Positions 1 to 8,110 of a stretch of 47,566 nucleotides of DNA are shown piece by piece; within the stretch, counting starts at the first letter, position 1; each line of letters opens with the position of its first letter. The DNA lies in contig JAJBUU010000027.1 in NCBI GenBank assembly GCA_020860205.1, forward strand, positions 1 to 47,566, read 5' to 3'. The notes under the pieces were generated by a model, which did not search any database, was not told the DNA's origin, and worked only from the letters and a program-made list of their open reading frames with translations. This DNA comes from Oscillospiraceae bacterium. Lineage in GTDB: Bacteria > Bacillota > Clostridia > Oscillospirales > Oscillospiraceae. Made by a program: the position numbers and the translations under genes.

Positions 1-8
1 CGATTCAT

Positions 9-218
9 TCAGGATTTTTGAGCATTTTTGTGTCCGTGAAAACGGGAAGGGCTCATGGTGCGCAGCTCTACGCTCCCGGTTTCTCGTTTTTGCTGCTCCA
101 AACGGTATACTTTTCGTTTGCACACCGAGTATGCGTCCGCTATGAGTTGGGCGTCATGGGTCTTTTCATAACCAGCTACCAGGAGTTCTCGTGCTTCGTT
201 GTGCAGCATTTTCCTCAT
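9..218 (-). pseudogene. IS630-like transposase N-terminal fragment
   Basis: A 69-codon reading frame whose first 50 or so residues (MRKMLHNEARELL through TGSVELRT) resemble the N-terminal helix-turn-helix of IS630-type transposases, including the VYRL recognition-helix segment. After ELRT the sequence departs from the family pattern and stops, so neither the rest of the DNA-binding region nor the DDE catalytic domain is present. It lies head-on against the recombinase remnant on the other strand, which fits an insertion sequence that landed in the recombinase gene and later decayed. The family call comes from remembered sequence patterns, so it is moderate at best. It cannot be a working transposase at this length. 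Confidence 0.45.
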
Positions 219-659
219 CGCCTGTCTCTGTTATACCACCATTGTCAAGTGTGCCATGTTTTTTGATTGTTGCTATAAGCAGAACGAGAAGCGAGTTGCT
301 GAACTCAAGCGGCTGTTTATCCGCATTTATGAGGACAACGCCTGTGGTAAATTGAGTGATGAACGCTTTGACATGCTCAGTCAGAGCTACGAAGCGGAGC
401 AGAAGCAGCTCGAAACCGAGGTTATCACCTTACAGCAGCAAATTGAAGTACAGGAACGACAGAACGAAAATATTGAGAAGTTCATTCAGAAAGTGCACAA
501 GTATGTGGGCATCGAAGATTTGGACGGATATGCTTTGCGGGAGCTGGTGTCTGCAATCTATGTAGATGCACCAGATAAATCCAGCGGCAAGCGAGTGCAG
601 CATATTCACATATTGGGTTTATCCCGTTGAGTGAACTGATGAAAGAGGAAATGGCGTGA
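199..659 (+). pseudogene. Large serine recombinase, C-terminal remnant (DUF4368-type tail)
   Basis: From about base 270 the frame reads like the coiled-coil and C-terminal tail of large serine recombinases of the TnpX/TndX type (KRVAELKRLFIRIYEDN, then a long helix, then the DUF4368-like NIEKFIQKVHKYVGIEDL and DAPDKSSGKRVQ). The catalytic resolvase domain and zinc ribbon are missing. The open frame stops at 630, but the usual end of these proteins (GFIPLSELMKEEMA) is visible in another frame and stops at 657-659, so a small frameshifting deletion lies near 610-617. Residues before about 270 do not match the family and probably belong to the neighbouring insertion-sequence debris. Such genes normally sit at the edge of an integrative element; this one is a dead leftover. 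Confidence 0.75.
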
Positions 660-672
660 CCGAAGTCACGCC
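653..672 (+). terminator. Hairpin at the end of the recombinase remnant
   Basis: Perfect 8-bp stem GGCGTGAC/GTCACGCC closed by a CGAA loop. It overlaps the original recombinase stop codon at 657-659. A second small stem, CCTTG/CAAGG (676-691), follows and runs into GTTTTC. There is no long T-tract, so it may be an inefficient terminator or a remnant of the element end. Confidence 0.4.
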
Positions 673-774
673 GCCCCTTGAAAACACAAGGTTTTCATCA
701 ATTTTTGAACATAACCGTTTTATGATACTCCTGCCTTAGCCGGGGCTTCCCTTTTTTGCTGTATTTTTGTGTGA

Positions 775-812
775 AGCCTCAGCCCGGCGCCGCAGCCTCA
801 GCCCAGCGCCGC
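775..812. repeat. 19-bp tandem duplication across a stop codon
   Basis: Two adjacent 19-base copies (775-793 and 794-812) of AGCCTCAGCCCxGCGCCGC differ at one base. The second copy covers the last codons and stop of the SLH protein gene on the minus strand, so the duplication copies the gene end into the 3' flank. Confidence 0.8.
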
Positions 813-3194
813 TGCGGAGACCCACATGGCCGGACGGATGGCGTCCTCACCCGCAACGCCGGTTGCGGTGCCGTGATAGTCGATCACACCGGCGGACGAC
901 ACGCCCGCCGCAACATCCGTCGCTTCGCCGGGGGAACGCAGATACCACCAGACCGCAGTCCCCGCATCGTCCGTCGCAATGATCAGGTCGGTGCCGCTCA
1001 GGTAGTTTTCCGCCTCGTCCAGACTCAGCAGGAACACGCTGTCCGTTGTGCTGTTGCCGCCGTTGATGCCATAATGCAGGTTGGAAGCGTTCTGAATCTC
1101 CGTTTCCACAATCAGCGCCTGCTCCGCCTCGCTGAAGGTCGTTTCATAAAATTCGCCGTTCAAATAGGCGCGAATGTCGCTTGTTTCCCATGTGACAGCG
1201 CTGCCATCCGCCTGATACGCGCGCGTTTCCACAACGCTGTCGCACAAAACAAGGTAATTTTCCCCGCTCTGTGTCAGGATCGTCCATGTGTAGCCGCCCA
1301 GTTCCACCGTGCCGCCCAGATAAGCGCCGCCGCTGGAGCCGCCGCTCTCGCCGCCTGTCCATGTGCCGTCTTTGACGGCCTCCAGCAGCGCGGTTGCGAC
1401 CTCTACAAATTCCTCCGCGCAGCCCTTTGCAAAGCCGGAGCGCGTATACTCCCATGTTTCGCGTTCGTAGGCCAGCTCGTCCGGCATATATTTCTGGTCG
1501 CCGTTCAGGAAGCTGACCAGCAGCGTGGTTTCATACGGGGAAGCCGCCTGAAGCTGCAGCTCGGTGACCGCGTTCATTTCCGGCTTGAAGCCGACCAGCG
1601 CCAGCGTATCTCCAATGGTGATGGCGGAAACGCTGATCTCCACCATGCCGTCCTCCGCCTTGTTTGCATAAGTATAGGCGGTCTGTACTGCGGATACGGC
1701 GGTATCCGTCACCGCAGTGGTATCTCCCGCAATCTTGATCGCGGTCTCACCCATCTCCGTGCCAAGACGCTGCACGATTTCAATGCCCTCCTCTACGGTG
1801 AGCGAAACCTCCGTCGCGCCGCCAGCGCCGTCATCCACATAGTACATGGCGGTTTCCTTCGGGATCTGGTCGCCCGCCGCAGGCATACAGAACATGACCG
1901 GGCAGTCATATTCCTCCTCCATCAGCACGCAGGCCAGACCCGGCACATCGGAGGAAATCTGCCGCAGATTCTCGCTTTTCCCTGCGTTGTCAATCGCGGT
2001 TGGCTTGATGCCATAGCTGATGTACATTCCGATGGGCGCGCCGTCCGTGCCGTCAAAGCGCACAATGGTCATCTCTTTATTGGATTCCAGCTCGCTGCCA
2101 AGTCCATAATACCATGCGCCGTTGATTTCAATGTCGCGGTTCGCGTTCACATCACAGGTTCCGGTCCCGACGGACATCGTCGCGCTCTGGAAGGATGCAG
2201 CCGCTTCCTCCACGGCCTCATTCATCGCAAGCAGGATCGCATCGGTATAGGCGGCCAGCTCCGTTTCGTCACTGGGCGCGTGCGGCGTTGTGATGGCGTG
2301 GGTGCAGTGGACCCAGACATTCTCTGCCGCGATGCCGGTTTTCTCGCTGACCAGCTCCTGAATTACCGTCACCATATCGCTGGAAACATTGACAAGCTCC
2401 AGAGAAACAATGGCGACCGCGTCCCCGTCCTCAATGAGCAGAACGCGGGCATACGGATTATCATGAATTTCGCCGCTGAAGCCCTCGATATTGGAGGCAA
2501 ACACCGCTTCGGTGAATACGATTTCACCCGCACCGGCGCCAACCTGCAGTCCGGCGTCGGTATCACCGCCCAGATAACGGCAGAGGATCGCCGCAGCCTG
2601 CGCGCGGGTGGCTGTGCCGGACGGCGCGACCGTACCGTCGCCCATGCCGCCGATCAGCTCCTGTCCGACCGCCCAGTTCAGCGCAGAAATCGCCCAGTCG
2701 GAAATATCCGCCGCATCGGTGAAGCCGCCCAGATTCTCCTCCAGCGTCACCTCGTCCATTCCCTTGTAAATCGCGTAGCGATAGAGGATGGTGGCGAACT
2801 GTTCGCGCGTCACATTGTCCGCAGGGCCAAACGCGGTGTCGCTATAACCGGTGACGATGCCGTTTTCCGCAGCCCATGCCACGGCGGCGGCATAATAAAC
2901 GCCGTCCTCCACATCCACAAAGGCAGCGGAGCCCGTTTCCGGCTCGCCCTCCATGCGGTAGAGGATGGTCACGAGCATCCCGCGCGTCACGGCAAGCTCC
3001 GGACTGAACGCATCCGCCGCAGTGCCGGTCATCAGTCCCTGCTCGCTGACGTACTTTACGTCGTTGTAGTACCAGCTTGTCACAGGCACGTCGTCAAACG
3101 CGACATTCCCCGCCGCCAGCGCCGCGCCGGGCAGCAGCCCCGCCAGCAGCAGCAAGCTGAGGCACAGCGCCAGAATGCGTGATTTTACTTTCAT
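798..3194 (-). CDS. SLH-anchored secreted protein with ceramidase-like and DUF6273 domains
   Basis: 798 residues. The start at 3194 (MKVKSRIL) is preceded by an AGGAAGG ribosome-binding site; an upstream in-frame ATG at 3281 has none. Residues 1-27 form a signal peptide ending in ALA. Three S-layer-homology repeats follow (about 30-200), which would bind pyruvylated secondary wall polymer. The central part (about 210-620) has the look of the neutral/alkaline ceramidase N-terminal family (YARVLLIEDGDAVAIVSLELV, HCTHAITTPH), but the position of the ceramidase catalytic serine reads AAGDQIP, without serine. A Gly/Ser linker leads to a DUF6273 domain (about 620-798: IRAYLNGEFY, FLLSLDEAENYL, YLRSPGE, IRPAMWV). 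It is probably a cell-surface protein. The substrate is unknown and ceramide hydrolysis is doubtful. It is monocistronic, with its own promoter at 3253-3281. Confidence 0.85.
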   Translation of the reverse strand: MKVKSRILALCLSLLLLAGLLPGAALAAGNVAFDDVPVTSWYYNDVKYVSEQGLMTGTAADAFSPELAVTRGMLVTILYRMEGEPETGSAAFVDVEDGVYYAAAVAWAAENGIVTGYSDTAFGPADNVTREQFATILYRYAIYKGMDEVTLEENLGGFTDAADISDWAISALNWAVGQELIGGMGDGTVAPSGTATRAQAAAILCRYLGGDTDAGLQVGAGAGEIVFTEAVFASNIEGFSGEIHDNPYARVLLIEDGDAVAIVSLELVNVSSDMVTVIQELVSEKTGIAAENVWVHCTHAITTPHAPSDETELAAYTDAILLAMNEAVEEAAASFQSATMSVGTGTCDVNANRDIEINGAWYYGLGSELESNKEMTIVRFDGTDGAPIGMYISYGIKPTAIDNAGKSENLRQISSDVPGLACVLMEEEYDCPVMFCMPAAGDQIPKETAMYYVDDGAGGATEVSLTVEEGIEIVQRLGTEMGETAIKIAGDTTAVTDTAVSAVQTAYTYANKAEDGMVEISVSAITIGDTLALVGFKPEMNAVTELQLQAASPYETTLLVSFLNGDQKYMPDELAYERETWEYTRSGFAKGCAEEFVEVATALLEAVKDGTWTGGESGGSSGGAYLGGTVELGGYTWTILTQSGENYLVLCDSVVETRAYQADGSAVTWETSDIRAYLNGEFYETTFSEAEQALIVETEIQNASNLHYGINGGNSTTDSVFLLSLDEAENYLSGTDLIIATDDAGTAVWWYLRSPGEATDVAAGVSSAGVIDYHGTATGVAGEDAIRPAMWVSAAALG

Positions 3195-3252
3195 AGTCGT
3201 TTCCTTCCTGTTCCTTGAATATTTTGCGGGCGGATTTCCCGCACGTTTCAAT

Positions 3253-3281
3253 AGAATACACAGGAATGGAAAAAAATACAA
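3253..3281 (-). promoter_or_regulatory. Predicted sigma-A promoter of the SLH gene
   Basis: Minus strand TTGTAT - 17 bases - TATTCT, about 60 bases before the start codon. The rest of the 315-base gap (3195-3509) shows no gene or RNA that I can recognise. Confidence 0.5.
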
Positions 3282-3509
3282 TCCGCGAAATGTGCAAATT
3301 TTTGTAGCATTTTTTGTGAAAAGCGCCAGATGTCAATGCGTTTTCCACGTAAGCATTTGTCAACAGGATGCAAAAATGCAGGTTCAGGAGCGCCGCAGGA
3401 ACGAACATACCCCCTCGTGGGCAGCACGTTATGTATTTCCGGATTTTTCAGCGAAAATCTGCACAAAAGGCGCTGCCGGGCCATCCAGGGCCGTTGAATC
3501 AGTGCTTCC

Positions 3510-4349
3510 TTAACTTAAAAAACTGATTTTCACATCGCCGCTGTTCGTCTCCACCGTTAGCGTCTTATCGCCGCCGGAACGGTCTCCAAGATTGTTGCTG
3601 CCCTTGCGCGTTTGGGACAGGATGGTGTAATCCTCTGCCGCGCCGCGTATCGTGCCCTCAATATCTCCGTAATCGTTTGAAAGCGTGAGACTGTCGCCGG
3701 AAATATTTTCAATGTCTATATCTCCGTAATCGCACGCGGCGGTCAGGTTGCCGTCCGTATTCCTGAGCTTGATGTCGCCCTTATCAACCGCAAGCGTTAT
3801 GCTGTCCGCCACAACATCCGAAAGCGCTATGTCTCCGTGCTGACTGCTGCATTCCGCCGCCGTGAATACGCAGTCTGCGATTTCTATATCGCCGCTTGTT
3901 GTATCTGCATAAACCGCGCCCTTCGCGTCATAAATTTCAATATCTCCGCTTGTTGTGTGAAGCGAAATATCATATTGCCGGTTTTGGGGGACCTCTATGA
4001 GTACGTCACCCCTGTCGTTGAATCCTATGTAATCATACCACTCTATATCGAGGCTTTCTGTCGGTATATATTCCATAGACAGGATTTCGCCATCGGCAGT
4101 AATATTATATTGTCTCATCTTTGCCGTGGAATATTTTACCGTGATCTGATCCGTATCCGCCGACACGACCCGAATATCGTCCCATGATGCAGACACATTG
4201 ATTTTCGATATATCCTCCGTTATGGTCTGCGACTGCATTTGCGTCTGCTCCGGCAAAAGTCCTCCGTTTACCGCCGCAATGCCCACAACCGCGCCACCGC
4301 ACACGACCAACGCGCCCGCTATAATCAAAATGACCTTACTCGCTTTCAT
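3510..4349 (-). CDS. DUF4097-family beta-strand repeat protein, membrane-anchored
   Basis: 279 residues: one N-terminal membrane segment (about 5-28), then an extracytoplasmic region built from short repeated strands with the recurring pattern xSGDIEI / YGDIDIEN / KGDIKLRN, typical of the DUF4097 (LiaG-like) family and predicted to form a right-handed beta-helix or solenoid. It has no catalytic motif. In other Firmicutes such proteins are encoded with DUF1700 proteins and PadR or LiaRS regulators and are linked to envelope stress. Here it is the last gene of such a set, and its start overlaps the DUF1700 gene by 14 bases. The ATG at 4349 has a strong GGAGGA site. Base composition is more AT-rich than the genes on either side. 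Confidence 0.85.
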   Translation of the reverse strand: MKASKVILIIAGALVVCGGAVVGIAAVNGGLLPEQTQMQSQTITEDISKINVSASWDDIRVVSADTDQITVKYSTAKMRQYNITADGEILSMEYIPTESLDIEWYDYIGFNDRGDVLIEVPQNRQYDISLHTTSGDIEIYDAKGAVYADTTSGDIEIADCVFTAAECSSQHGDIALSDVVADSITLAVDKGDIKLRNTDGNLTAACDYGDIDIENISGDSLTLSNDYGDIEGTIRGAAEDYTILSQTRKGSNNLGDRSGGDKTLTVETNSGDVKISFLS

Positions 4350-4938
4350 GATTTCCTCCTCCGATAAGCGTTCTTTTTAGTTTTCTGATTGAATATCCCG
4401 TCAGTCTGATAAACAGTTTTGCGACCCATATAGACAAATAGAACACAATAACCGCAGCGCCGATACACACAAGCGCAAGCCCAAACAGAAGCATCGCCTT
4501 CCACGGCGCCGCCGTTACCGCAAACGGGGATGCGACGAGCATCGCCACCCCGGATATGGCCAGCGCTGCGTCTGCCGCAAAACACGCTATGATGGCTGAC
4601 CAGACCGCCGCATATACGGCTAATGCAACCACGATGACCGACAGCGAAAGCGGAAACCAGACCGGCGAACCGACAATCAGCAGCGCGGTTGCCGCAGCAC
4701 TGATGTTTCGTTCCCTTACGTTTGCCTTTACGATTTTGCCAAGCGGCATTTCGTTGATTATCTTGTCTGCAACCTCATCTACGGAGCCAAGCCTTGCCGT
4801 AACATCCTGCTCTGTCTCACCATTTTCAACCGCGTCGTCAATCATTTCCGAATAGTAATCTGTAGTCTTTTTTATTTCCTCCTGCGGAAGCCCTTTCAGC
4901 CTGTTCTCAAGACCGCTCAAAAAACCGGACTTATTCAT
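4336..4938 (-). CDS. DUF1700-family membrane protein
   Basis: About 200 residues. The N-terminal 75 residues are soluble and carry the family signature (FLSGLENRLKGLPQEEIKKTTDYYSEMIDDAVENGETE, then a conserved helical segment ending IINEMPLGKI). Three or four hydrophobic segments and a basic tail (SIRKLKRTLI) follow. DUF1700 proteins are almost always co-encoded with a PadR regulator and a DUF4097 protein, as here, and the trio is thought to respond to envelope conditions; the biochemical role is not known. I prefer the second of two adjacent ATGs (4938 over 4941) because it is better spaced from AAGGAGG. The start overlaps the end of padR by 8 bases, implying translational coupling. Confidence 0.85.
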   Translation of the reverse strand: MNKSGFLSGLENRLKGLPQEEIKKTTDYYSEMIDDAVENGETEQDVTARLGSVDEVADKIINEMPLGKIVKANVRERNISAAATALLIVGSPVWFPLSLSVIVVALAVYAAVWSAIIACFAADAALAISGVAMLVASPFAVTAAPWKAMLLFGLALVCIGAAVIVFYLSIWVAKLFIRLTGYSIRKLKRTLIGGGNHESE

Positions 4939-5245
4939 CATATCCCTCCTTTATAAATCCGTATGCTTTCATCACGTTTTTCCATTCTTCCAGAAATTCA
5001 TGAATTTTGTTCATGCCGCTTTCCGTTATCTTGTAATACTTGCGCAATCGGCTGTTATGCTCCACGGTATATTCCGTAATACAGCCCGATGCTTCAAGCC
5101 GCTTTAATATTGGGTAAAGCGTGGACTCCGATATTTCCACATAGGGCGAAATATCTTTTATGATTTTATATCCATAGGAATCCTCTTTCTTGATTGCGGT
5201 AAGCACGCATACCTCAAGAAGTCCGCGTTTTAATTGCGCATCCAT
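4931..5245 (-). CDS. PadR-family transcriptional repressor
   Basis: 104 residues, the usual length of the short PadR subfamily. The winged helix-turn-helix is clear: LKRGLLEVCVLTAI, YGYKIIKDI, ESTLYPILKRLEASGCI, and the wing RLRKYYKITESG. A short C-terminal dimerisation helix follows. It is the first gene of the padR-DUF1700-DUF4097 operon, and a 25-base palindrome of the ATACTAT...ATAGTAT kind expected for PadR proteins lies over its promoter. It most likely represses its own operon and releases on an unknown envelope or small-molecule signal. A GGAGGG site precedes the ATG at 5245. Confidence 0.92.
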   Translation of the reverse strand: MDAQLKRGLLEVCVLTAIKKEDSYGYKIIKDISPYVEISESTLYPILKRLEASGCITEYTVEHNSRLRKYYKITESGMNKIHEFLEEWKNVMKAYGFIKEGYDE

Positions 5246-5264
5246 TCGTATCCCTCCTTTCGCG

Positions 5265-5297
5265 TTATACTATATCACACATAGTATAACTTGTCAA
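5265..5297 (-). promoter_or_regulatory. padR promoter with overlapping palindromic operator
   Basis: On the minus strand TTGACA (5292-5297), 17 bases, TATAGT (5269-5274): near-consensus. Inside it lies a perfect 9-bp inverted repeat, TTATACTAT (5265-5273) and ATAGTATAA (5281-5289), with a 7-base centre. The palindrome covers the -10 box and much of the spacer, so a bound dimer would block RNA polymerase. The ATACT...AGTAT form matches PadR operators, supporting autorepression. Confidence 0.82.
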
Positions 5298-5466
5298 GTG
5301 GTATTCTGACATTCTTTCAATCAACGAATGGCAGAACGAACAAGAATCAAAAAACCATATACCACGCCGTTTTGGACGTAATTTAGATCATCTCCGCAGG
5401 AGCAAGCCCCTGCTGCGAATCAAACTCCGCGATCACAGTCTTAGATGTCTTAGATAAAAATAAATA

Positions 5467-5501
5467 AATAAAAGGAAAAACGGTTCCCTTGTCAGGAACC
5501 G
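5467..5501 (-). terminator. Rho-independent terminator of the SpoVB-type gene
   Basis: Stem CGGTTCC/GGAACCG (5481-5487, 5495-5501) followed on the minus strand by a TTTTTCC and T-rich run. The stop codon at 5492 lies in the loop. The stretch 5298-5466, between padR and this terminator, shows nothing else. Confidence 0.88.
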
Positions 5502-6853
5502 TTTCCGGCAGGACTTTGACCGCGTCTGCGGCGGCGCAGAGGCAGCAGGCGAAACTGCGCGACGCGGCGCAGCCGCGTGATGCTGAGTACAAAATTGAAA
5601 ATTTCGCAGAAAAACAGCATGAAAATATAGCCGTCCAGCGCCCAGCGCGGCAGCAGCGTGATGACCAGCAGCGTACCCAGCGCGGCCTCCGTGATGTTGT
5701 AACCCATGCTCCACATCATCTGCCCCAGCCCTTTCAGGCAGCCGTCCGTCACGATGTCCATATACATCATCGGTACCAGCAGCGCAAATACCCGGATATA
5801 CGGTCCAACGCCGCTGCTGTGGTAAATCAGCGCGCCCAGCGCCTCCGCGTTGACAAAGAGGAACGCCGCGCACAGCAGCGAAAAGGCCAGCGTCCAGCGC
5901 AGCAGCCTGGATACCGTGCTGTCGATGCGCGCGGTATCGCCGCGCACCTGCGCCGCAGTCAGCTCCGGCACTGTCAGCTCCGCCAGCGCGGAGAGCAGAC
6001 AGGACGGGAAGCCGATGATGGGAAATACCATGCCGGTGATCGTGCCGTAACCGCCCAGCGCGCGTTCCGCAGAGAAGCCCGCCTCGCGCAGCTTGCGCGG
6101 CACCAGCAGATTTTCCAGCGTTGTCAGGCTGGTGCGGGCATAGGCGGAGAGCGCCAGCGGGATGGCGATGCGCAGCATCCGTCCCGTCAGACGCGCGGGC
6201 GCGCCGCGCCGCCGCTGCCGCCGTTCCAGCAGATAAAGCGCCGCGATGAGCAGCAGAGAAACAATATCCGCGACTGTGCGCCCGCCGGAGATCGCAGCGC
6301 AGCACAGCTCCAAATCATCCCCCGGCACGCGGGAGAGCAGCGCCATGACGCAGCCGATGCCGGTGAGCTGCTCCAGCACCTGCACCGCGGCGGAACGCCA
6401 CGCGTGCCCGGACGCGATAAAGTAGCCGTTCAGTACGCTGGAGAGCGCGATGGCTGGCAGACCGAAAGCCAGTATCCGCAGACTTTTCACTGTGCGCGCA
6501 TCGCCGATCCAAAGAAACCCGATCGGCTCAGCGCAGAGATACAGCACCAGAAACGCGGCGCAGCCCATCAGCGCGGCATACCCCAAACAGTGCGTGACGG
6601 CGCGGGACGCGCCTGCGCCGTTGCCGCCGCCAAGCTCCTCGCTCACCAGCCGCGTGGTGGTAAAGCGGATGCCGGAGATCGCCAGCGTTGCGGACAGCAT
6701 ACTGACAGATGTGACGAGCTGCCACAGTCCAATGCCCGCCGCGCCGATGCGTCCCGCCAGCCAGACCTGATAGGCCAGCCCAATGCAGCGCATCAACACG
6801 GAGGATGCGGTCAAAACCGCCGTGTCTTTTGCCAATTTTCGGAATCCGGCCAT
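5492..6853 (-). CDS. SpoVB/Wzx-type polysaccharide flippase family membrane protein
   Basis: 453 residues from the chosen start at 6853 (MAGFRKLAKDTAVLT), which has GGGAG eight bases upstream; longer in-frame starts to 7060 lack a binding site. About 12-14 hydrophobic segments are visible, with the MATE/MVF-type lipid-flippase pattern: an N-terminal AKDTAVLTASSVLMR helix, VSEELGGGN after the second loop, and a central GGYGTITGMVFPIIGFPSCLLSALAELTVPELT segment. Close relatives in spore formers are annotated stage V sporulation protein B, which is required for spore cortex formation, but the family also includes exporters of other polysaccharide precursors. Its position head-to-head with spoVAD supports a sporulation role. 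The C-terminus ends in a very arginine-rich tail. Confidence 0.82.
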   Translation of the reverse strand: MAGFRKLAKDTAVLTASSVLMRCIGLAYQVWLAGRIGAAGIGLWQLVTSVSMLSATLAISGIRFTTTRLVSEELGGGNGAGASRAVTHCLGYAALMGCAAFLVLYLCAEPIGFLWIGDARTVKSLRILAFGLPAIALSSVLNGYFIASGHAWRSAAVQVLEQLTGIGCVMALLSRVPGDDLELCCAAISGGRTVADIVSLLLIAALYLLERRQRRRGAPARLTGRMLRIAIPLALSAYARTSLTTLENLLVPRKLREAGFSAERALGGYGTITGMVFPIIGFPSCLLSALAELTVPELTAAQVRGDTARIDSTVSRLLRWTLAFSLLCAAFLFVNAEALGALIYHSSGVGPYIRVFALLVPMMYMDIVTDGCLKGLGQMMWSMGYNITEAALGTLLVITLLPRWALDGYIFMLFFCEIFNFVLSITRLRRVAQFRLLPLRRRRRGQSPAGNGS

Positions 6854-7083
6854 TGCCGCAGCTCCCTTCGCGTATGTCATCAGGCAGCGCCGTACCAATG
6901 CGTTGCTGCGGCTGACGTCTGTTTTTGTCAGAACCTGCGCTGCAAAAATCTTGCAATACACAAATGAATCAGCGCTTCCTGAGAACGTGGTTGGAAACGC
7001 CGGGCGACGTTCCATTGTCTGAATATATTCCGTGATTTCGGGAATCATAACGGCAAACACGAAAAAAAGGAGGCGCGCCGCAG

Positions 7084-8097
7084 TTGATACAGCACATTGG
7101 AAAGCAGACGCTGCGCCTGGACGCGCCGGTCTGCGTCGCAGCAGGCGCGGCGGTGGTCGGCAGCAAGGAAGGGGAAGGGCCGCTGAAGGAGCGCTTTGAC
7201 GCGGTCAGCGACGATCTGTATTTTGGACAAAAGAGCTGGGAGGCGGCGGAAACCGTGATGCTTCGCCAGTGCTTTGATCTGGTTTGCGGCAAGGCGGGGC
7301 TGACCGGCGCGGCGCTGCAATACCTGCTTGGCGGCGACCTGCTGAACCAATGCACCAGCTCGGTCTATGCGTTGCGGGACGTTCCCGCTCCCTATCTGGG
7401 TCTTTATAACGCCTGTGCCACGATGGGCGAGGCGCTCTCGCTCGGCGCGGTGCTCACGGCATTCTGCGGCGGTCCGGTCTGCGCCATGACCGGCTCCCAC
7501 TTCTGTTCGGCGGAACGGCAGTTTCGCGGACCGCTGGAATACGGCGGACAGCGCACGCCGACGGCGCAATGGACGGTCACGGGCGCGGGCGCGGTGATTT
7601 TGCAGTCCACGGGCGGGCCGCGCATCACGCATATCACCACCGGGCGCATTGTGGACGCCGGGGTGAAAGACCTCAGCAATATGGGCGCGGCGATGGCTCC
7701 GGCGGCGCTGGATACGCTTCTGGCGCATTTTGCCGACACGGGACGTGCACCCGGCTATTATGATGCGCTCATTACCGGCGATCTCGGCAGCTTTGGCCAT
7801 TCGATTTTAGCCGATTTGTTTCGGGATGAGGGGCTGCACCCGCCCACGGTGTTCACGGACTGCGGAATGCTGATTTTTGACGCGGCCAGCCAGGATGTTC
7901 ACGCAGGCGGCAGCGGCGCGGGATGCTCGGCCAGCGTGTTTGCGGGGCATATCCTGCGTTGCCTGCGGGAAGGCGTCTGGCGGCGGGTACTGTTTGCGCC
8001 GACCGGCGCGCTGATGTCGGTCGTCACCGCGCAGCAGGGTGAGAGCATCCCCGCCATCTGCCATGCAGTTGCGGTGGAAATGCCGCAGGGAACCTGA
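7084..8097 (+). CDS. spoVAD: Stage V sporulation protein AD
   Basis: 337 residues with the thiolase-like fold signature of SpoVAD (GKQTLRL at the start, then VGSKEGEGPL, FGQKSWEAAE, LGGDLLNQC, LYNACATMGEAL, GSHFCSAERQFR). SpoVAD is part of the inner spore membrane channel that moves dipicolinic acid into the forespore and out again at germination; the soluble AD subunit binds DPA. Translation starts at TTG 7084, ten bases after AGGAGG. spoVAE follows 13 bases downstream. Unusually, spoVAC, normally just upstream, is absent here: the upstream gene is the divergent flippase. A TGAATA box at 7020-7025 with CATAA at 7046-7050 recalls a sigma-G promoter, but the spacing is too long to trust. Confidence 0.95.
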   Translation: MIQHIGKQTLRLDAPVCVAAGAAVVGSKEGEGPLKERFDAVSDDLYFGQKSWEAAETVMLRQCFDLVCGKAGLTGAALQYLLGGDLLNQCTSSVYALRDVPAPYLGLYNACATMGEALSLGAVLTAFCGGPVCAMTGSHFCSAERQFRGPLEYGGQRTPTAQWTVTGAGAVILQSTGGPRITHITTGRIVDAGVKDLSNMGAAMAPAALDTLLAHFADTGRAPGYYDALITGDLGSFGHSILADLFRDEGLHPPTVFTDCGMLIFDAASQDVHAGGSGAGCSASVFAGHILRCLREGVWRRVLFAPTGALMSVVTAQQGESIPAICHAVAVEMPQGT

Positions 8098-8110
8098 CGG
8101 ACGGAACGAT

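Noticed and set aside
756..3182. 808-codon open frame on the plus strand opposite the SLH gene
   Set aside because: Arginine/histidine-rich with no recognisable domain; an antisense shadow of a high-GC gene with clear domains.
5433..6305. 290-codon frame overlapping the SpoVB-type gene on the same strand
   Set aside because: Out-of-frame shadow rich in Ala/Arg; the 5492-6853 frame has the membrane-protein pattern and a binding site.
7020..7050. Sigma-G promoter upstream of spoVAD
   Set aside because: TGAATA and CATAA are 20 bases apart, too long, and the -10 match is partial; kept only as a remark.
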